From assembly GCF_003946305.1 (NCBI RefSeq), contig NZ_RHNS01000004.1:124001-188000 (forward strand): 64,000 nucleotides of DNA. The letters run 5' to 3'. The notes under the pieces were generated by a model, which worked only from the letters and a program-made list of their open reading frames with translations, did no database searches and was not told where the DNA came from. The translations under genes and the position numbers were made by a program. The stretch comes from Lacticaseibacillus porcinae. GTDB lineage: Bacteria; Bacillota; Bacilli; Lactobacillales; Lactobacillaceae. Numbering within the stretch: the first letter of the stretch is position 1; every line of letters begins with the position of its first letter. Positions 7,860-16,578 of this stretch are shown one piece after another.

Positions 7860-8453
7860 CAGACAGCTTTTACAGCGTATTTGAAACCAAAGCTCTGAAA
7901 TGTAATGGTTTCCTAATATTTAAGGCACTTTACGCTCCTCAAAAATTCTGAGCCTCCACTAATCACCAAGTCACTAACCGTCTTTGTAGAACACCTCGTA
8001 AGCAATTCCGATTTATGCCAATTCAAATTTCTGCTTACATATACACGGAATGTAAGTCCTATAACGCATTCGAAGTGAATAACATGGATTAAAAGGCTTT
8101 ATTACTACCACTTTTCGTAACAAGTGCTCGGCGTTCTTTATCTGCTCTAGTCAGTGACCAGAGATTCGGATCACGGATTTGACGCTGTTGAGGTCAACCT
8201 AGGTCCGTTCAAGTTCAGACTATTAAGGATTTGGCAAGCATATGGAAGACCCGCTATTTGTATTGTGAGGCCCAATGTAAGGCAATTAAGGTATGACGCC
8301 ACAACTACTTGTTGCCGGAAATTCGAAGCCTTCTGAAATCTTCTTATTGATTTAATTTCCAAGCTGGTTGTTTGGGTGTTGACGAAATATCGCCTTGACT
8401 AAATAAGCCAATCAGGATATTCCTAACTCACTAAAAGAAAGAGACGAAGTATA
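7860..8453. other. non-coding stretch of the element
   Basis: No convincing gene is seen over about 590 bp between the relaxase-origin region and the oxidoreductase fragment. Short open frames here lack ribosome binding sites and family features. It is probably eroded sequence. Confidence 0.4.
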
Positions 8454-8618
8454 ATGACTAAAATTACGATTTGTGGAAAAGGGAACATGGAGCAAGCAAT
8501 CGGTAATGCCTTTATATCGGTGGACAACGCTGTCAACTACATTGATGTTGGGGATTCGGACGACAATATCGGTGATATTGTCGCAAACTGGGCAACAAAG
8601 CGAAGCAGTAACAGATGA
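8454..8618 (+). pseudogene. N-terminal fragment of an NADPH-dependent F420-reductase-like / Rossmann-fold gene
   Basis: MTKITICGKGNMEQAIG is the start of a dinucleotide-binding protein of the F420-reductase-like family, common in lactobacilli. After about 40 residues the similarity stops where the IS66 fragment begins (about 8575), and the frame ends at 8618. The third glycine of the GxGxxG loop is Glu, another sign of decay. The ribosome binding site is weak. It is a broken gene whose remainder is not in the window. Confidence 0.65.
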
Positions 8619-9921
8619 TGAACCGCAGCAGCTAAGAAAGCCGAAATCTACTCGGCAGCAGTTGTTGGCGAATGATCTACCGGTAAGAACCACCTTTGTT
8701 TCCAAAACCGATGAACACAGTGAACATGGTCATGAATTGAAATTGGTAGGCACTCACTTTGTTCGCGAGGTCGTTCATCGAATCCCAGGGCGTTTGTTTG
8801 TCGAGAAAATCTATGAGAAGACCTACAAGTGCTCGACTTGCGAACTTGAAGATGGATGTAGTCATATCTATCGTGGTAACGCGCCGAAGGCATTAATTGC
8901 CCACAGCATTGCGACGCCTTCGTTGATCGCGTCGATTTTGCATCAAAAATGCATTCTCGGGACACCGCTCTATCGCCAATTAAAGGATTGGCAGCGTGCA
9001 GGCGTCTTATTAAGTGAGACCACAATCTCAAATTGGGTCATCAAGTGTGCCGAGTTAGTGAAGCCAGTTTATGACCTGATGCGTAGCCACTTGATGAGCC
9101 AAGGTTTTCTCCAAGGCGATGAGACCCCTTATCAGGTACTTCAAGAGCCTGGCAAGTCGGCGCAGAGCAAGTCGTATATTTGGGTAGCCCGTAGTATCAC
9201 GCGGTGCGAAACGCCAGTCGTCATGTATGCCTATGCGAATACTCGCTCCGGGAAATTCGCTCAGAACTTATACAGTGGCTTTCCTGGTGTCCTACAATGC
9301 GACGGCTACGCCGGCTACAATCTTCTGGGTGATTCAATCACTCGCGTTGGTTGTTGGGCGCATGTACGGCGTAAGTTCTTCGATGATTTCAAGAACACTA
9401 AGAAGATGACGCTGGGCTTGAAGCTACTCAATCAGATGTTTGAACTCGAACGGAATTGGGCAGGCTTAGATAGCGCATCACGCCTGGAAAAGCGTCAAGT
9501 GGTGCTTAAACCGTTGATCGAGCACTTTTGGGAGTGGTGTGATCATGTCGAGACTTTACCAAAAGATCGTCTAGGTAAAGCATTGGCGTATGCGCAGGGG
9601 CAACGTGTCGCATTAAATCGCGTCCTAGAATTTGGGGAAATCGATTTAAGTAATAACGCTTCTGAGCGCAACATGAAGAGTTATGTGATTGGCCGGAAAA
9701 ACTGGCTGTTTAGCACTAGTCCAAAAGGTGCCGAAGCCAACGCCATCTGGATGACCGTGGTTGAAACCGCGAAAGCCAATGGGATCGATCCGCGGAACTA
9801 CATCACACAACTGTTAGAGATTGTCTCACAGCTACCAACATTCGCAAAAACGGAATCGTTGGAGGCGTGTTTGCCATGGAATTTAAAGACTAACAGTTCA
9901 AACGTAGAATCAATCGTTTAA
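8575..9921 (+). pseudogene. IS66 family transposase (TnpC), 5'-truncated
   Basis: About 449 residues resemble IS66 transposases from roughly residue 60-80 onward. The acidic catalytic residues are retained in QGDETPYQV, QCDGYAGYN and SNNASERNMK, and the C-terminal IS66 helper region is present. The N-terminal leucine-zipper region and the companion tnpA/tnpB genes are missing; the open frame upstream to 8473 reads the oxidoreductase fragment in another phase. The element is therefore a left-end deletion and probably immobile, though the catalytic part is intact. Confidence 0.85.
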
Positions 9922-9931
9922 AGAATACGAA

Positions 9932-9966
9932 GGCCCGCAATCTCAAAAGACGAGATTGCGGGCCTA
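9932..9966 (+). terminator. terminator after the IS66 transposase
   Basis: A perfect 13-bp stem (GGCCCGCAATCTC with GAGATTGCGGGCC) follows the transposase stop. A diverged copy of the same hairpin region lies at about 10115-10160. Confidence 0.75.
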
Positions 9967-9970
9967 TTTC

Positions 9971-10183
9971 AGCGGTCGATTACTAGGTGCCTACCTTACG
10001 AGCGGGATTCATATGCGGTCAGTTATTGGGTGCTTACGAATGAAAGGGCATAAGAAAAGCACCTAGACCAGTTAAGGCCCAAGTGCTTCATAAAAAAATT
10101 ATCAACTCTACTTGACGAAGAGCCACAATCTCAAAAAACAAGTTTGTGGGGTTCCTTCGTATGGTCGAATATTAGGTGATTAC
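9971..10183. repeat. three diverged copies of a 23-bp IS-end-like motif
   Basis: A motif of the form GGTCnnnTAnTnGGTGnnTAC occurs at 9971-9994, 10015-10037 and 10161-10183. The first and third copies each follow a version of the 9932 hairpin. It looks like remnants of repeated or nested IS66 right ends. The rest of 9922-10282 shows no gene. Confidence 0.45.
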
Positions 10184-10282
10184 TAATTGTTAGCGGTTTA
10201 CTGACGCTCTAAAAATTTGAGTCGCAGTTCTTTTACTTCACTAAAACAATCCTTCAGCACCGGAGGCCCTTATTTTCTATCT

Positions 10283-13200
10283 CTACTGGCGTTCTCGTCT
10301 GTAAAGATTGAAAAGACTGTAGGTGAACATACTGAGCAACAAAGCCACTCCCATCAGTGTCGTTACTAAACTATTGCCATCTCCTGTAGCAGGCATGTTT
10401 TGGTCGCCTTTGTGCTTATCGTTGTTACTTTGTGATGAACTCTTCTTAAAATTCTTAGCCGTAACTACAGACTGTTTGCCACTAACTTGTAGGTCGATAG
10501 TAAATGAAAGCTTACCATCATTCAATTCATAACCAGCAGGGGCAGCAGTTTCAACAAAGTAGTAGTCGCCTGGCTTCAGGTCAGCAACTTTAATCTGACC
10601 CTTGGCATTGGTGGTCAAGCCACTGGCAACCTTCGTCCCGTCCTTCTTATACAGATTGAACACGGCGCCCGCCAGGGCTTTACCTGTATCACCGTCCGTC
10701 TTATTCAGAACAACGGAACCGGTCTTTTCGGCATTTGTGGCCGAGACGGTCGCGACCTTGGTGGTTGTTTGTAGTTCAACCGTGAAGCTCAGCTGACTGT
10801 CATTTAGTTCATAACCAGCAGGGGCGGCAGTTTCAACAAAGTAGTAGTCGCCTGGCTTCAGGTCAGCAACTTTAATCTGACCCTTGGCATCGGTGGTCAA
10901 GCCACTAGCAACCTTCGTCCCGTCCTTCTTATGAAGATCAAACACAGCGCCCGCCAGGGCTTTACCTGTATCACCATCGGTCTTTGTTAGAAGAACGCTT
11001 CCCAATGCTTTCTCATCCGTTATTGAAACCTTTACTTGGATATTGTTTCCATCGATAGTAAAAGCATGCTGTGTTGCATCTAGCTTATATCCAGCAGGTG
11101 CCTTTGTCTCAATAACATAATAGTCACCAGAATTAAGACCAGTGTAACTTACAGTGCCATCTGATTCTGTCTTAAGATCTGAAGCAACCTTAGTCCCATC
11201 TTTCTTGTAAAGATCAAATACCGCTCCAGCTAAAGGGCCTGAGCCATCAGCATCAGACTTCTCAACCGTAACTTTTCCTTTTTGATTAGTTTCCGAAATA
11301 GAAACGTTATTATCATCGTTTGCATCACTATACTGAAGGTTAATTTCCTTACCATTGGCCAAAATGGTAGAGATTACATACCCATCTGGGGCCTTTGTTT
11401 CAACTAAAATATACTTCCCAGATTTAAGATTGTTCCAAGTAATACTGCCAGATGCATCTGTTGTGCCTTTGCGAAGCAACTGTCCCTTTTGTCCAGAAAC
11501 ATCAGACCAAAGTTCAAAAGAAGCTCCAGCAATTGACTTTTTGGTATCTGCATCACTCTTGGTGAGAACAAGATTGGTGTTCTTACCAGTTGCCGACCCG
11601 CTATTGTTTACTACTGCCGTCGATCCACTGGTATTGTTATCAACATCTTTTTCGCCTTTTCCTGATATTGAAGCTGTATTTGTCAGCGTATCATTAATCT
11701 TTGACGAATTGATCAGTGAGCGATAGTGTATCGAGTAAGCCGAGCTGATTTCATTTGTAAAGGAAATCTTCATCGTTTGCTTACCAGTTGCATTATCAGT
11801 CTGCAAATCCACAGAGTAATCCTTACCAAGTACTAATGGCTTGCTCTTATCTTCGGTAAATTCACCATTAGGATCTACCTTCCCTGGATAGATCACAATA
11901 GAACTCTGATCAATAATCTGATTGTCAGAAGGCTCATCGGTAACAACTGCATTGCTGAAAGTTGACTGTGCTTTATTGACCCATATTGTCCATAACGCAT
12001 AAGCAGAGTTAGTTGGATCCTGTTCGCCAGTCTTATCTAAAACATTGCCGCTATAAGGTACCGACACTTGAGCTGTTAAATTACTGGACTCTTGGTTGTT
12101 TGTATAGATTGCTGTATTGTCATACGATTTTTGATCAATGACCTTACCAGAGAGGCTAGTCTGGTAACTCAATACATAAGCTTTAGAACTATTGTCTGGT
12201 AATTTCGCAGTAAGTTGTTTCTTAGCACTGTCAAAGGAAATATTAGCGGAAGCAACTTGTGTCCCCAAAACATATGAGCCATCTTTGTTAATAGAAGCCT
12301 CATACAACTTGGCACTATCTGCTACATAGTCTTGGTCACCAATGATTGGATCAGTGATGGAAGCGTTGCTAAGTTGACGTTGATTATAGTTAGCAACCAC
12401 GGTCCAAGTAATTGTCTTCGAAACGGCGTTGTAACTTCCTGATTTGCTGCCATCATTTTTAAAGTCAGTCTTAGGAGTGAAATCTGCCTGTCCCTTGTTT
12501 GTATGATCGTGACCGTCTTTGTCAGTCCAAGTTGCCGTCGCAGTGTTAGTCCACTTGCCCCCATCTGGGAGGCTATTCGTTTCAAAGGCAGTTTTATAAC
12601 TTAGTGTATACCAACTTGTGGCATGTTCCTTTAAAGCATTAGCAAAGGATATGGTAAACCCGTTTCCCTGCTTGCTAATCACATAGTCCGTTCCTTCACT
12701 GAGAGTTGTATTATGATCTTTATCCTTTAAAATAAAGGAATCATAGTCTACGGTCAGCCCATTCGGGACTGGATCGGTCATTGACCAATTGCTCATATCT
12801 TGCCGAGCCATATTGATATCAAAGTTCCACGTAACATTCTTGGTGTTGTAATCAACGGCCCCTAGAGACTTAGTTAGCCCCTGCTGTCCGACTGAATGAT
12901 CTCCAGAATTCGATTTTTGGCCGTTGCTATCTACCGAGTTACTAATCTTTTGGCCTTTATCACCAATTGGGTCTGTTACTTGTGACTGATACGAAATTTT
13001 GACTCCCTTGTTCAAACCATTGGGGAAAGTAATAGTCATTTCCGTTCTATCAGTGTTGTAAGTCACTTTATACTGATCAGTACCGATAGGCACGCCAGCC
13101 TCATCAGTTAATGAAGGTTGTTTGTCGTCAACAGGGAATGTTTGACCCTCCGATAACGTATCTACCAATTTGGTGTTGGCGGGAAGTGCCTTTTCACCAT

Positions 13201-14767
13201 AATTGTAGTCAATATGCCAATTATACTTTTGACTACCATTATTATCCTGACCGTCAAAATTCTTGGTTAAAAGTTTTCCGTAGTTAGCGTTTACTGTCGC
13301 ACTAGCTGGATAGTTTTTATCACCGTTAGTTAAGGTAGCGTTGTTCGTAAAGGTTAATTTTCCACCATTATCTGGCAATTTACTCGAATCAATATCGCTA
13401 GTGTATTCAACCTTAAAAGCCTGATAGGTATCTGCATATGCACCAATAAACGTGATTTTTCCATCTTCAACCTTGTAATCTGTACCTTCTTTAAGAGGAT
13501 CGCCAGTTTTAGTCACATTCCCATTCAGATCAACTGTCAAGGGATATACACTAACCGATTTCAGCGTGGTTGGCACAGTGTTGGTAGTATCACTTGGCAT
13601 TGGGTCAGAAATTGTTGCATTCTTTAGCTCTTGACCATTGGTATTAATTGTGACGTTCCACGTAATCCCGGTTGGATTATTTCCAGATGTGTTAGCGCCA
13701 GTTAGTTGACCAGTCTTTGCGATGTCGTTACCACCTGATGGCTGAACAACGATTGGTATCGTTACCGGTCCAGTAGTCGTGTCAATGACAATGCCTTCTT
13801 TGCCAGACGATGAGTCACTGCTGATGGTAGAAGTATAACTAAATGTCCCTTCAATGTGGTTCACGTTTTCAACATCACTGTTAAAGGTGAACTTAACTGT
13901 GCCATCAGCAGCTATGCTATAAGTTCCATAGTCACCGAGGGTTCCCGTACCTGGTTTATAGGTAACTCCTTCAGGTAACTTAAATGAGAAATAGTCACCA
14001 TCTTTTACTTGGTATCCGTCTTTCAGCTCATCCGGAATTGCCCACGTATATTGAAAATTAAGATTGGTATCTTTTATCACTTGTGTGGGATCAACAGTAT
14101 TACCTTTGCTATCTGTGAATTCAATATTTGCTCCGGTAATGATTGTTCCTTTGGAGTCATCTGGCAAATATTGTGAGATATCATTGCCCTCAGCACTCTC
14201 AGAAATTGTCTTTGCGGTTTGGCTCTTCGACGCAACACTAGATGCAGCCTTGCTGCTAACATTGGCTGAAGGTTTATCAGATTTTGCTACTGAAGTAGTA
14301 TCAGACAGTTTTGCAGTAACGTTTTGACCATCCGTTGAGAAATTGACAGATCCTTCTAAGGATGAAGTATCTGTGAGGCCTAGTTGGATCGTTGCTGTTC
14401 CAGAAATATTGCCTAAAACCTCTAACTGTAATTTGTTGGCCGAATAGGTATATTTTCCGACAACTTTTTGATTAGCATCAAGAATATTAGAATTGCTCGT
14501 CTCTTTCAGTTGCTGATTGTTAGAAAAAGATACGGAAACATCCTTATGAATACTTTCATCCGTCGAATTGTTTAATGAAAGTTTCAAATCAATGTTCCGT
14601 GAACCAGCAGTTTCCTGGGTTGCCCCCAGAAGTTGAACCTCAGTAGCGTCACCGGCCGCACTGGATGTGGATGTAACAGCTCCCACAACTTGGGCTGATG
14701 ATTGTAAGAAGAGCAATAATATCAGAATACAAGAGTACGTCTTCTGAAGTAATCTCCTTTTTTTCAT
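10283..14767 (-). CDS. large cell-wall-anchored adhesin with collagen-binding and SpaA domains
   Basis: A 1494-residue surface protein. Residues 1-30 are a signal peptide (basic start, then ILILLLFLQSS, cleavage near VVGA). A Ser/Thr/Ala-rich segment leads into an Ig-like adhesive domain (about 190-345), then about five collagen-binding/isopeptide-type repeats (pattern TWNVTINTNGQELKNATISD; VEYTSDID; NTATATW), then four SpaA (Cna-B) domains with ETKAPAGY or ETAAPAGY edges from about 1130. The sorting signal is MPATGD at about 1458, then a hydrophobic helix and RRERQ, an MPXTG variant of LPXTG. The ATG follows GGGAGG. It is cargo of the integrated element, and its base composition looks more AT-rich than the flanking host genes. 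Confidence 0.93.
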   Translation of the reverse strand: MKKRRLLQKTYSCILILLLFLQSSAQVVGAVTSTSSAAGDATEVQLLGATQETAGSRNIDLKLSLNNSTDESIHKDVSVSFSNNQQLKETSNSNILDANQKVVGKYTYSANKLQLEVLGNISGTATIQLGLTDTSSLEGSVNFSTDGQNVTAKLSDTTSVAKSDKPSANVSSKAASSVASKSQTAKTISESAEGNDISQYLPDDSKGTIITGANIEFTDSKGNTVDPTQVIKDTNLNFQYTWAIPDELKDGYQVKDGDYFSFKLPEGVTYKPGTGTLGDYGTYSIAADGTVKFTFNSDVENVNHIEGTFSYTSTISSDSSSGKEGIVIDTTTGPVTIPIVVQPSGGNDIAKTGQLTGANTSGNNPTGITWNVTINTNGQELKNATISDPMPSDTTNTVPTTLKSVSVYPLTVDLNGNVTKTGDPLKEGTDYKVEDGKITFIGAYADTYQAFKVEYTSDIDSSKLPDNGGKLTFTNNATLTNGDKNYPASATVNANYGKLLTKNFDGQDNNGSQKYNWHIDYNYGEKALPANTKLVDTLSEGQTFPVDDKQPSLTDEAGVPIGTDQYKVTYNTDRTEMTITFPNGLNKGVKISYQSQVTDPIGDKGQKISNSVDSNGQKSNSGDHSVGQQGLTKSLGAVDYNTKNVTWNFDINMARQDMSNWSMTDPVPNGLTVDYDSFILKDKDHNTTLSEGTDYVISKQGNGFTISFANALKEHATSWYTLSYKTAFETNSLPDGGKWTNTATATWTDKDGHDHTNKGQADFTPKTDFKNDGSKSGSYNAVSKTITWTVVANYNQRQLSNASITDPIIGDQDYVADSAKLYEASINKDGSYVLGTQVASANISFDSAKKQLTAKLPDNSSKAYVLSYQTSLSGKVIDQKSYDNTAIYTNNQESSNLTAQVSVPYSGNVLDKTGEQDPTNSAYALWTIWVNKAQSTFSNAVVTDEPSDNQIIDQSSIVIYPGKVDPNGEFTEDKSKPLVLGKDYSVDLQTDNATGKQTMKISFTNEISSAYSIHYRSLINSSKINDTLTNTASISGKGEKDVDNNTSGSTAVVNNSGSATGKNTNLVLTKSDADTKKSIAGASFELWSDVSGQKGQLLRKGTTDASGSITWNNLKSGKYILVETKAPDGYVISTILANGKEINLQYSDANDDNNVSISETNQKGKVTVEKSDADGSGPLAGAVFDLYKKDGTKVASDLKTESDGTVSYTGLNSGDYYVIETKAPAGYKLDATQHAFTIDGNNIQVKVSITDEKALGSVLLTKTDGDTGKALAGAVFDLHKKDGTKVASGLTTDAKGQIKVADLKPGDYYFVETAAPAGYELNDSQLSFTVELQTTTKVATVSATNAEKTGSVVLNKTDGDTGKALAGAVFNLYKKDGTKVASGLTTNAKGQIKVADLKPGDYYFVETAAPAGYELNDGKLSFTIDLQVSGKQSVVTAKNFKKSSSQSNNDKHKGDQNMPATGDGNSLVTTLMGVALLLSMFTYSLFNLYRRERQ
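10526..10984 (-). repeat. near-identical tandem DNA repeats encoding the last two SpaA domains
   Basis: The stretch 10526-10702 is repeated almost base for base at 10808-10984, an offset of 282 bp or 94 codons. Preservation at the DNA level implies recent duplication or gene conversion, and the copy number could vary by slippage or recombination. Confidence 0.8.
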
Positions 14768-15424
14768 AACTTATAGCCTCCCAAAAATTCACTGTCCAAT
14801 ATAATTAAGAACATCACCATACTATTTGCGTCCGCGTAAACTGCGGTTGGAATAGAGCTGACTTTCCTCATCATTACAATATCTTGATACTTGAAATAGG
14901 CGGGTAAAATTTAGAGTCACTCAATGTATAAATTTCCACCCATAACACTTTAGAAGTGTACCCCAAAAAAAGCTCAATCTATCAATTCGAGTAGTGAACG
15001 CATCTTGCCAATAGGAAATTCTGGGCAACGTGCTAGCAATAAGTTCGTCGTTGGATCTCTGCGCCCGCCCTCGCATCTAAACTTACTGTCGTCACGGTTG
15101 AAGAAGAACGGTTTGTAAACGACACCCTCGGTCTCATCGACGGCAACGGCAAGAACAGCTGCTATTGCGGTAAAGTGACTTGCTTTAGGAGATCGCCAAT
15201 ATTTCATCGTACCTAATGCATTTCTTTTTGGAATTTTTCCAGGTATTCTACATCCGGATTTGAAAACGATATTTTAAAACGTCAACTTTTGTGGTACACC
15301 CCAAAAAAAAGCAGAGACAGGCGATTTAAATGCAGTTTCAGCTTCCTTTTTGGGTCGTTTTTAATTCAAAATAAGAAATGAATATTGATGTATAAATTGA
15401 AACTACGTTTAGAGGTGGCAGTAT
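14768..15424. other. intergenic stretch between adhesin and serine recombinase
   Basis: This holds the adhesin promoter region and a roughly 340-bp unit flanked by similar sequences, GTGTACCCCAAAAAAAGC (14957) and GGTACACCCCAAAAAAAAGC (15293), in the same orientation. ATGTATAAATT is also present twice (about 14924 and 15389), the second just before the recombinase gene. Only one weak ORF is seen. Confidence 0.4.
14974..15207 (-). CDS. hypothetical 77-aa ORF, doubtful
   Basis: A 77-codon frame with a weak ribosome binding site (TTAGGTACG before ATG). The product has no clear family features. It fills the unit between two GTAC-CCCCAAAAAAA repeats, so it may be a remnant of a small mobile element. 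Low certainty that it is translated. Confidence 0.25.
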   Translation of the reverse strand: MKYWRSPKASHFTAIAAVLAVAVDETEGVVYKPFFFNRDDSKFRCEGGRRDPTTNLLLARCPEFPIGKMRSLLELID

Positions 15425-16036
15425 ATGAAGATTGGATATGCACGTGTTTCAACAACTGATCAAAACCTAGCTAGACAAATTGAGGCTCTATCTAAAGCGG
15501 GTGTCGAGAAGATTTTTCGAGAAAAGGAATCTGGTGCAAAGATTGCGAATCGCCTTCAGTTGGTTAAGATGCTAAAATTTATTCGTGAGTCAGACACCGT
15601 ATACGTTCAGTCATTAGACCGGCTTGGGCGCAACTCAAAAGACCTTTCTTTAATTCTGCAGCGAATTAAAGATGCAGGTGCAAATTTTCAGTCATTGGAT
15701 TTGCCTGATTTTAGTGCTGTTCCTGACGAAAATTTGCGTAACATGTTGACTAATATTGTTTTAACTGTATGCCAATATCTCGCTGAACAAGAGCGACAGG
15801 CAATTAGGGAGCGACAGGCACAAGGTATCAAACTAGCAAAAGAACGCGGTGTTTACCATGGCCGCCCTGTTTTGTACTGTGCTAATAGTCGCAATTCTAA
15901 GTATCGACATGCTTATAATGAGATAGTTGAATACTTATGCAACGGATGGACCATTTCACAAATACATCGCGAATTAGGCGTTTCAAACAATACCATTTAT
16001 CGAATTAGATCTGAGATCAATGCGAATAAAAAGTAA
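15425..16036 (+). CDS. serine recombinase (resolvase/invertase family)
   Basis: A 203-residue small serine recombinase. The catalytic motif YARVSTTDQN has the nucleophile Ser9, LDRLGRNSKDL carries the conserved arginine pair, the long E-helix region ends in ERQAIRERQAQGI, and the C-terminus is a helix-turn-helix (WTISQIHRELGVSNNTIYRI). The start follows GAGGTGG. It points away from the adhesin. It could resolve co-integrates or invert a nearby segment; no inverted pair of sites around a promoter was seen, so resolvase is the more cautious reading. Confidence 0.93.
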   Translation: MKIGYARVSTTDQNLARQIEALSKAGVEKIFREKESGAKIANRLQLVKMLKFIRESDTVYVQSLDRLGRNSKDLSLILQRIKDAGANFQSLDLPDFSAVPDENLRNMLTNIVLTVCQYLAEQERQAIRERQAQGIKLAKERGVYHGRPVLYCANSRNSKYRHAYNEIVEYLCNGWTISQIHRELGVSNNTIYRIRSEINANKK

Positions 16037-16390
16037 TTAATTCAAGATTGTTTCGCTGAAAATTAAGTCTCACACTTTGTTGTACAATTCTTAAATAGCC
16101 AATTTGTAAGTGCTTAACTGCTAAGGCTGATCATTGCTTAAGTAAGCATGAAGTTATTAAGATTGAGGTGTGTATGCGAACTATACATTTAGATAGTGTG
16201 AAGCTTCATCGTTTCGACAAAGACAGTAAGTAAGAAATATTTGTATGAATCGGTGAATCTCAAACACGGTAAATATCATGGATGCGTACAGTAAGAGCGT
16301 ATGTGTGCTTGCGACAAAGAGATGGAGAATTAATAGTGATCTTCTTGTATTTGCCTCTAGCATGTATGGGGCAAAGATACCTGTGATAAA

Positions 16391-16443
16391 AGATATAGAG
16401 CCTAATACGCTAGTGATTTGTCAGCGTATTAGGCTCTATATCT
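16391..16443. repeat. perfect 21-bp inverted repeat with an 11-nt spacer
   Basis: AGATATAGAGCCTAATACGCT at 16391-16411 is the exact reverse complement of 16423-16443. There is no strong T-run on either side, so it is not a standard terminator. It lies about 120 bp inside the right end of the element. The rest of 16037-16562 shows no convincing gene. Confidence 0.7.
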
Positions 16444-16562
16444 GTATTTTGAAGGTGGCACATCCGTGGCACAATCCAACGGTGTATTATTTAATATTAT
16501 TGAATCCATCTGCGCATAAAAGTGTGATATACCGCAGTTTAATGCTTTAGTCATTTGAGAAT

Positions 16563-16577
16563 AATATTTCCCGGGAA
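16563..16577. repeat. right attachment-site core of the integrated element
   Basis: The second copy of AATATTTCCCGGGAA. It ends immediately before the dnaB stop codon region on the minus strand, so the insertion point is the intergenic palindrome after dnaB. Confidence 0.8.
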
Positions 16578-16578
16578 A

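Larger units (their letters stand above)
4736..16577. mobile_element. integrated mobilisable element of about 11.8 kb between dnaB and its downstream gene
   Basis: The 15-bp sequence AATATTTCCCGGGAA is present once at each end (4736-4750 and 16563-16577) in the same direction. A tyrosine integrase lies just inside the left end. The cargo is integrase, DUF3173-type partner, MobT/Rep_trans relaxase, candidate oriT, IS66 remnant, surface adhesin and serine recombinase. No type IV secretion or coupling-protein genes are present, so it fits an integrative mobilisable element, or a decayed ICE, rather than a self-transmissible one. Host reading frames on both sides are intact. Confidence 0.8.

Noticed and set aside
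8154-8336. 60-codon plus-strand frame
   Set aside because: No ribosome binding site or family features; an equally long frame runs antisense.
8473-8574. N-terminal 34 codons of the open frame leading into the IS66 transposase
   Set aside because: They are the oxidoreductase fragment read in another phase, not transposase sequence.
10526-10984. Reading the tandem repeats as a CRISPR array
   Set aside because: The units are 94 codons long and in frame within the adhesin; no short repeats with unique spacers exist in the window.
14768-15424. Invertible promoter between adhesin and serine recombinase
   Set aside because: Only direct repeats were found; no inverted pair flanks a promoter.
16174-16233. 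19-aa frame after GAGGTGTGT
   Set aside because: A possible ribosome binding site is present, but the peptide is too short and featureless to support from sequence alone.
16278-16550. 90-codon plus-strand frame near the right end of the element
   Set aside because: It runs through the perfect 21-bp hairpin, lacks a ribosome binding site and has no recognisable features.
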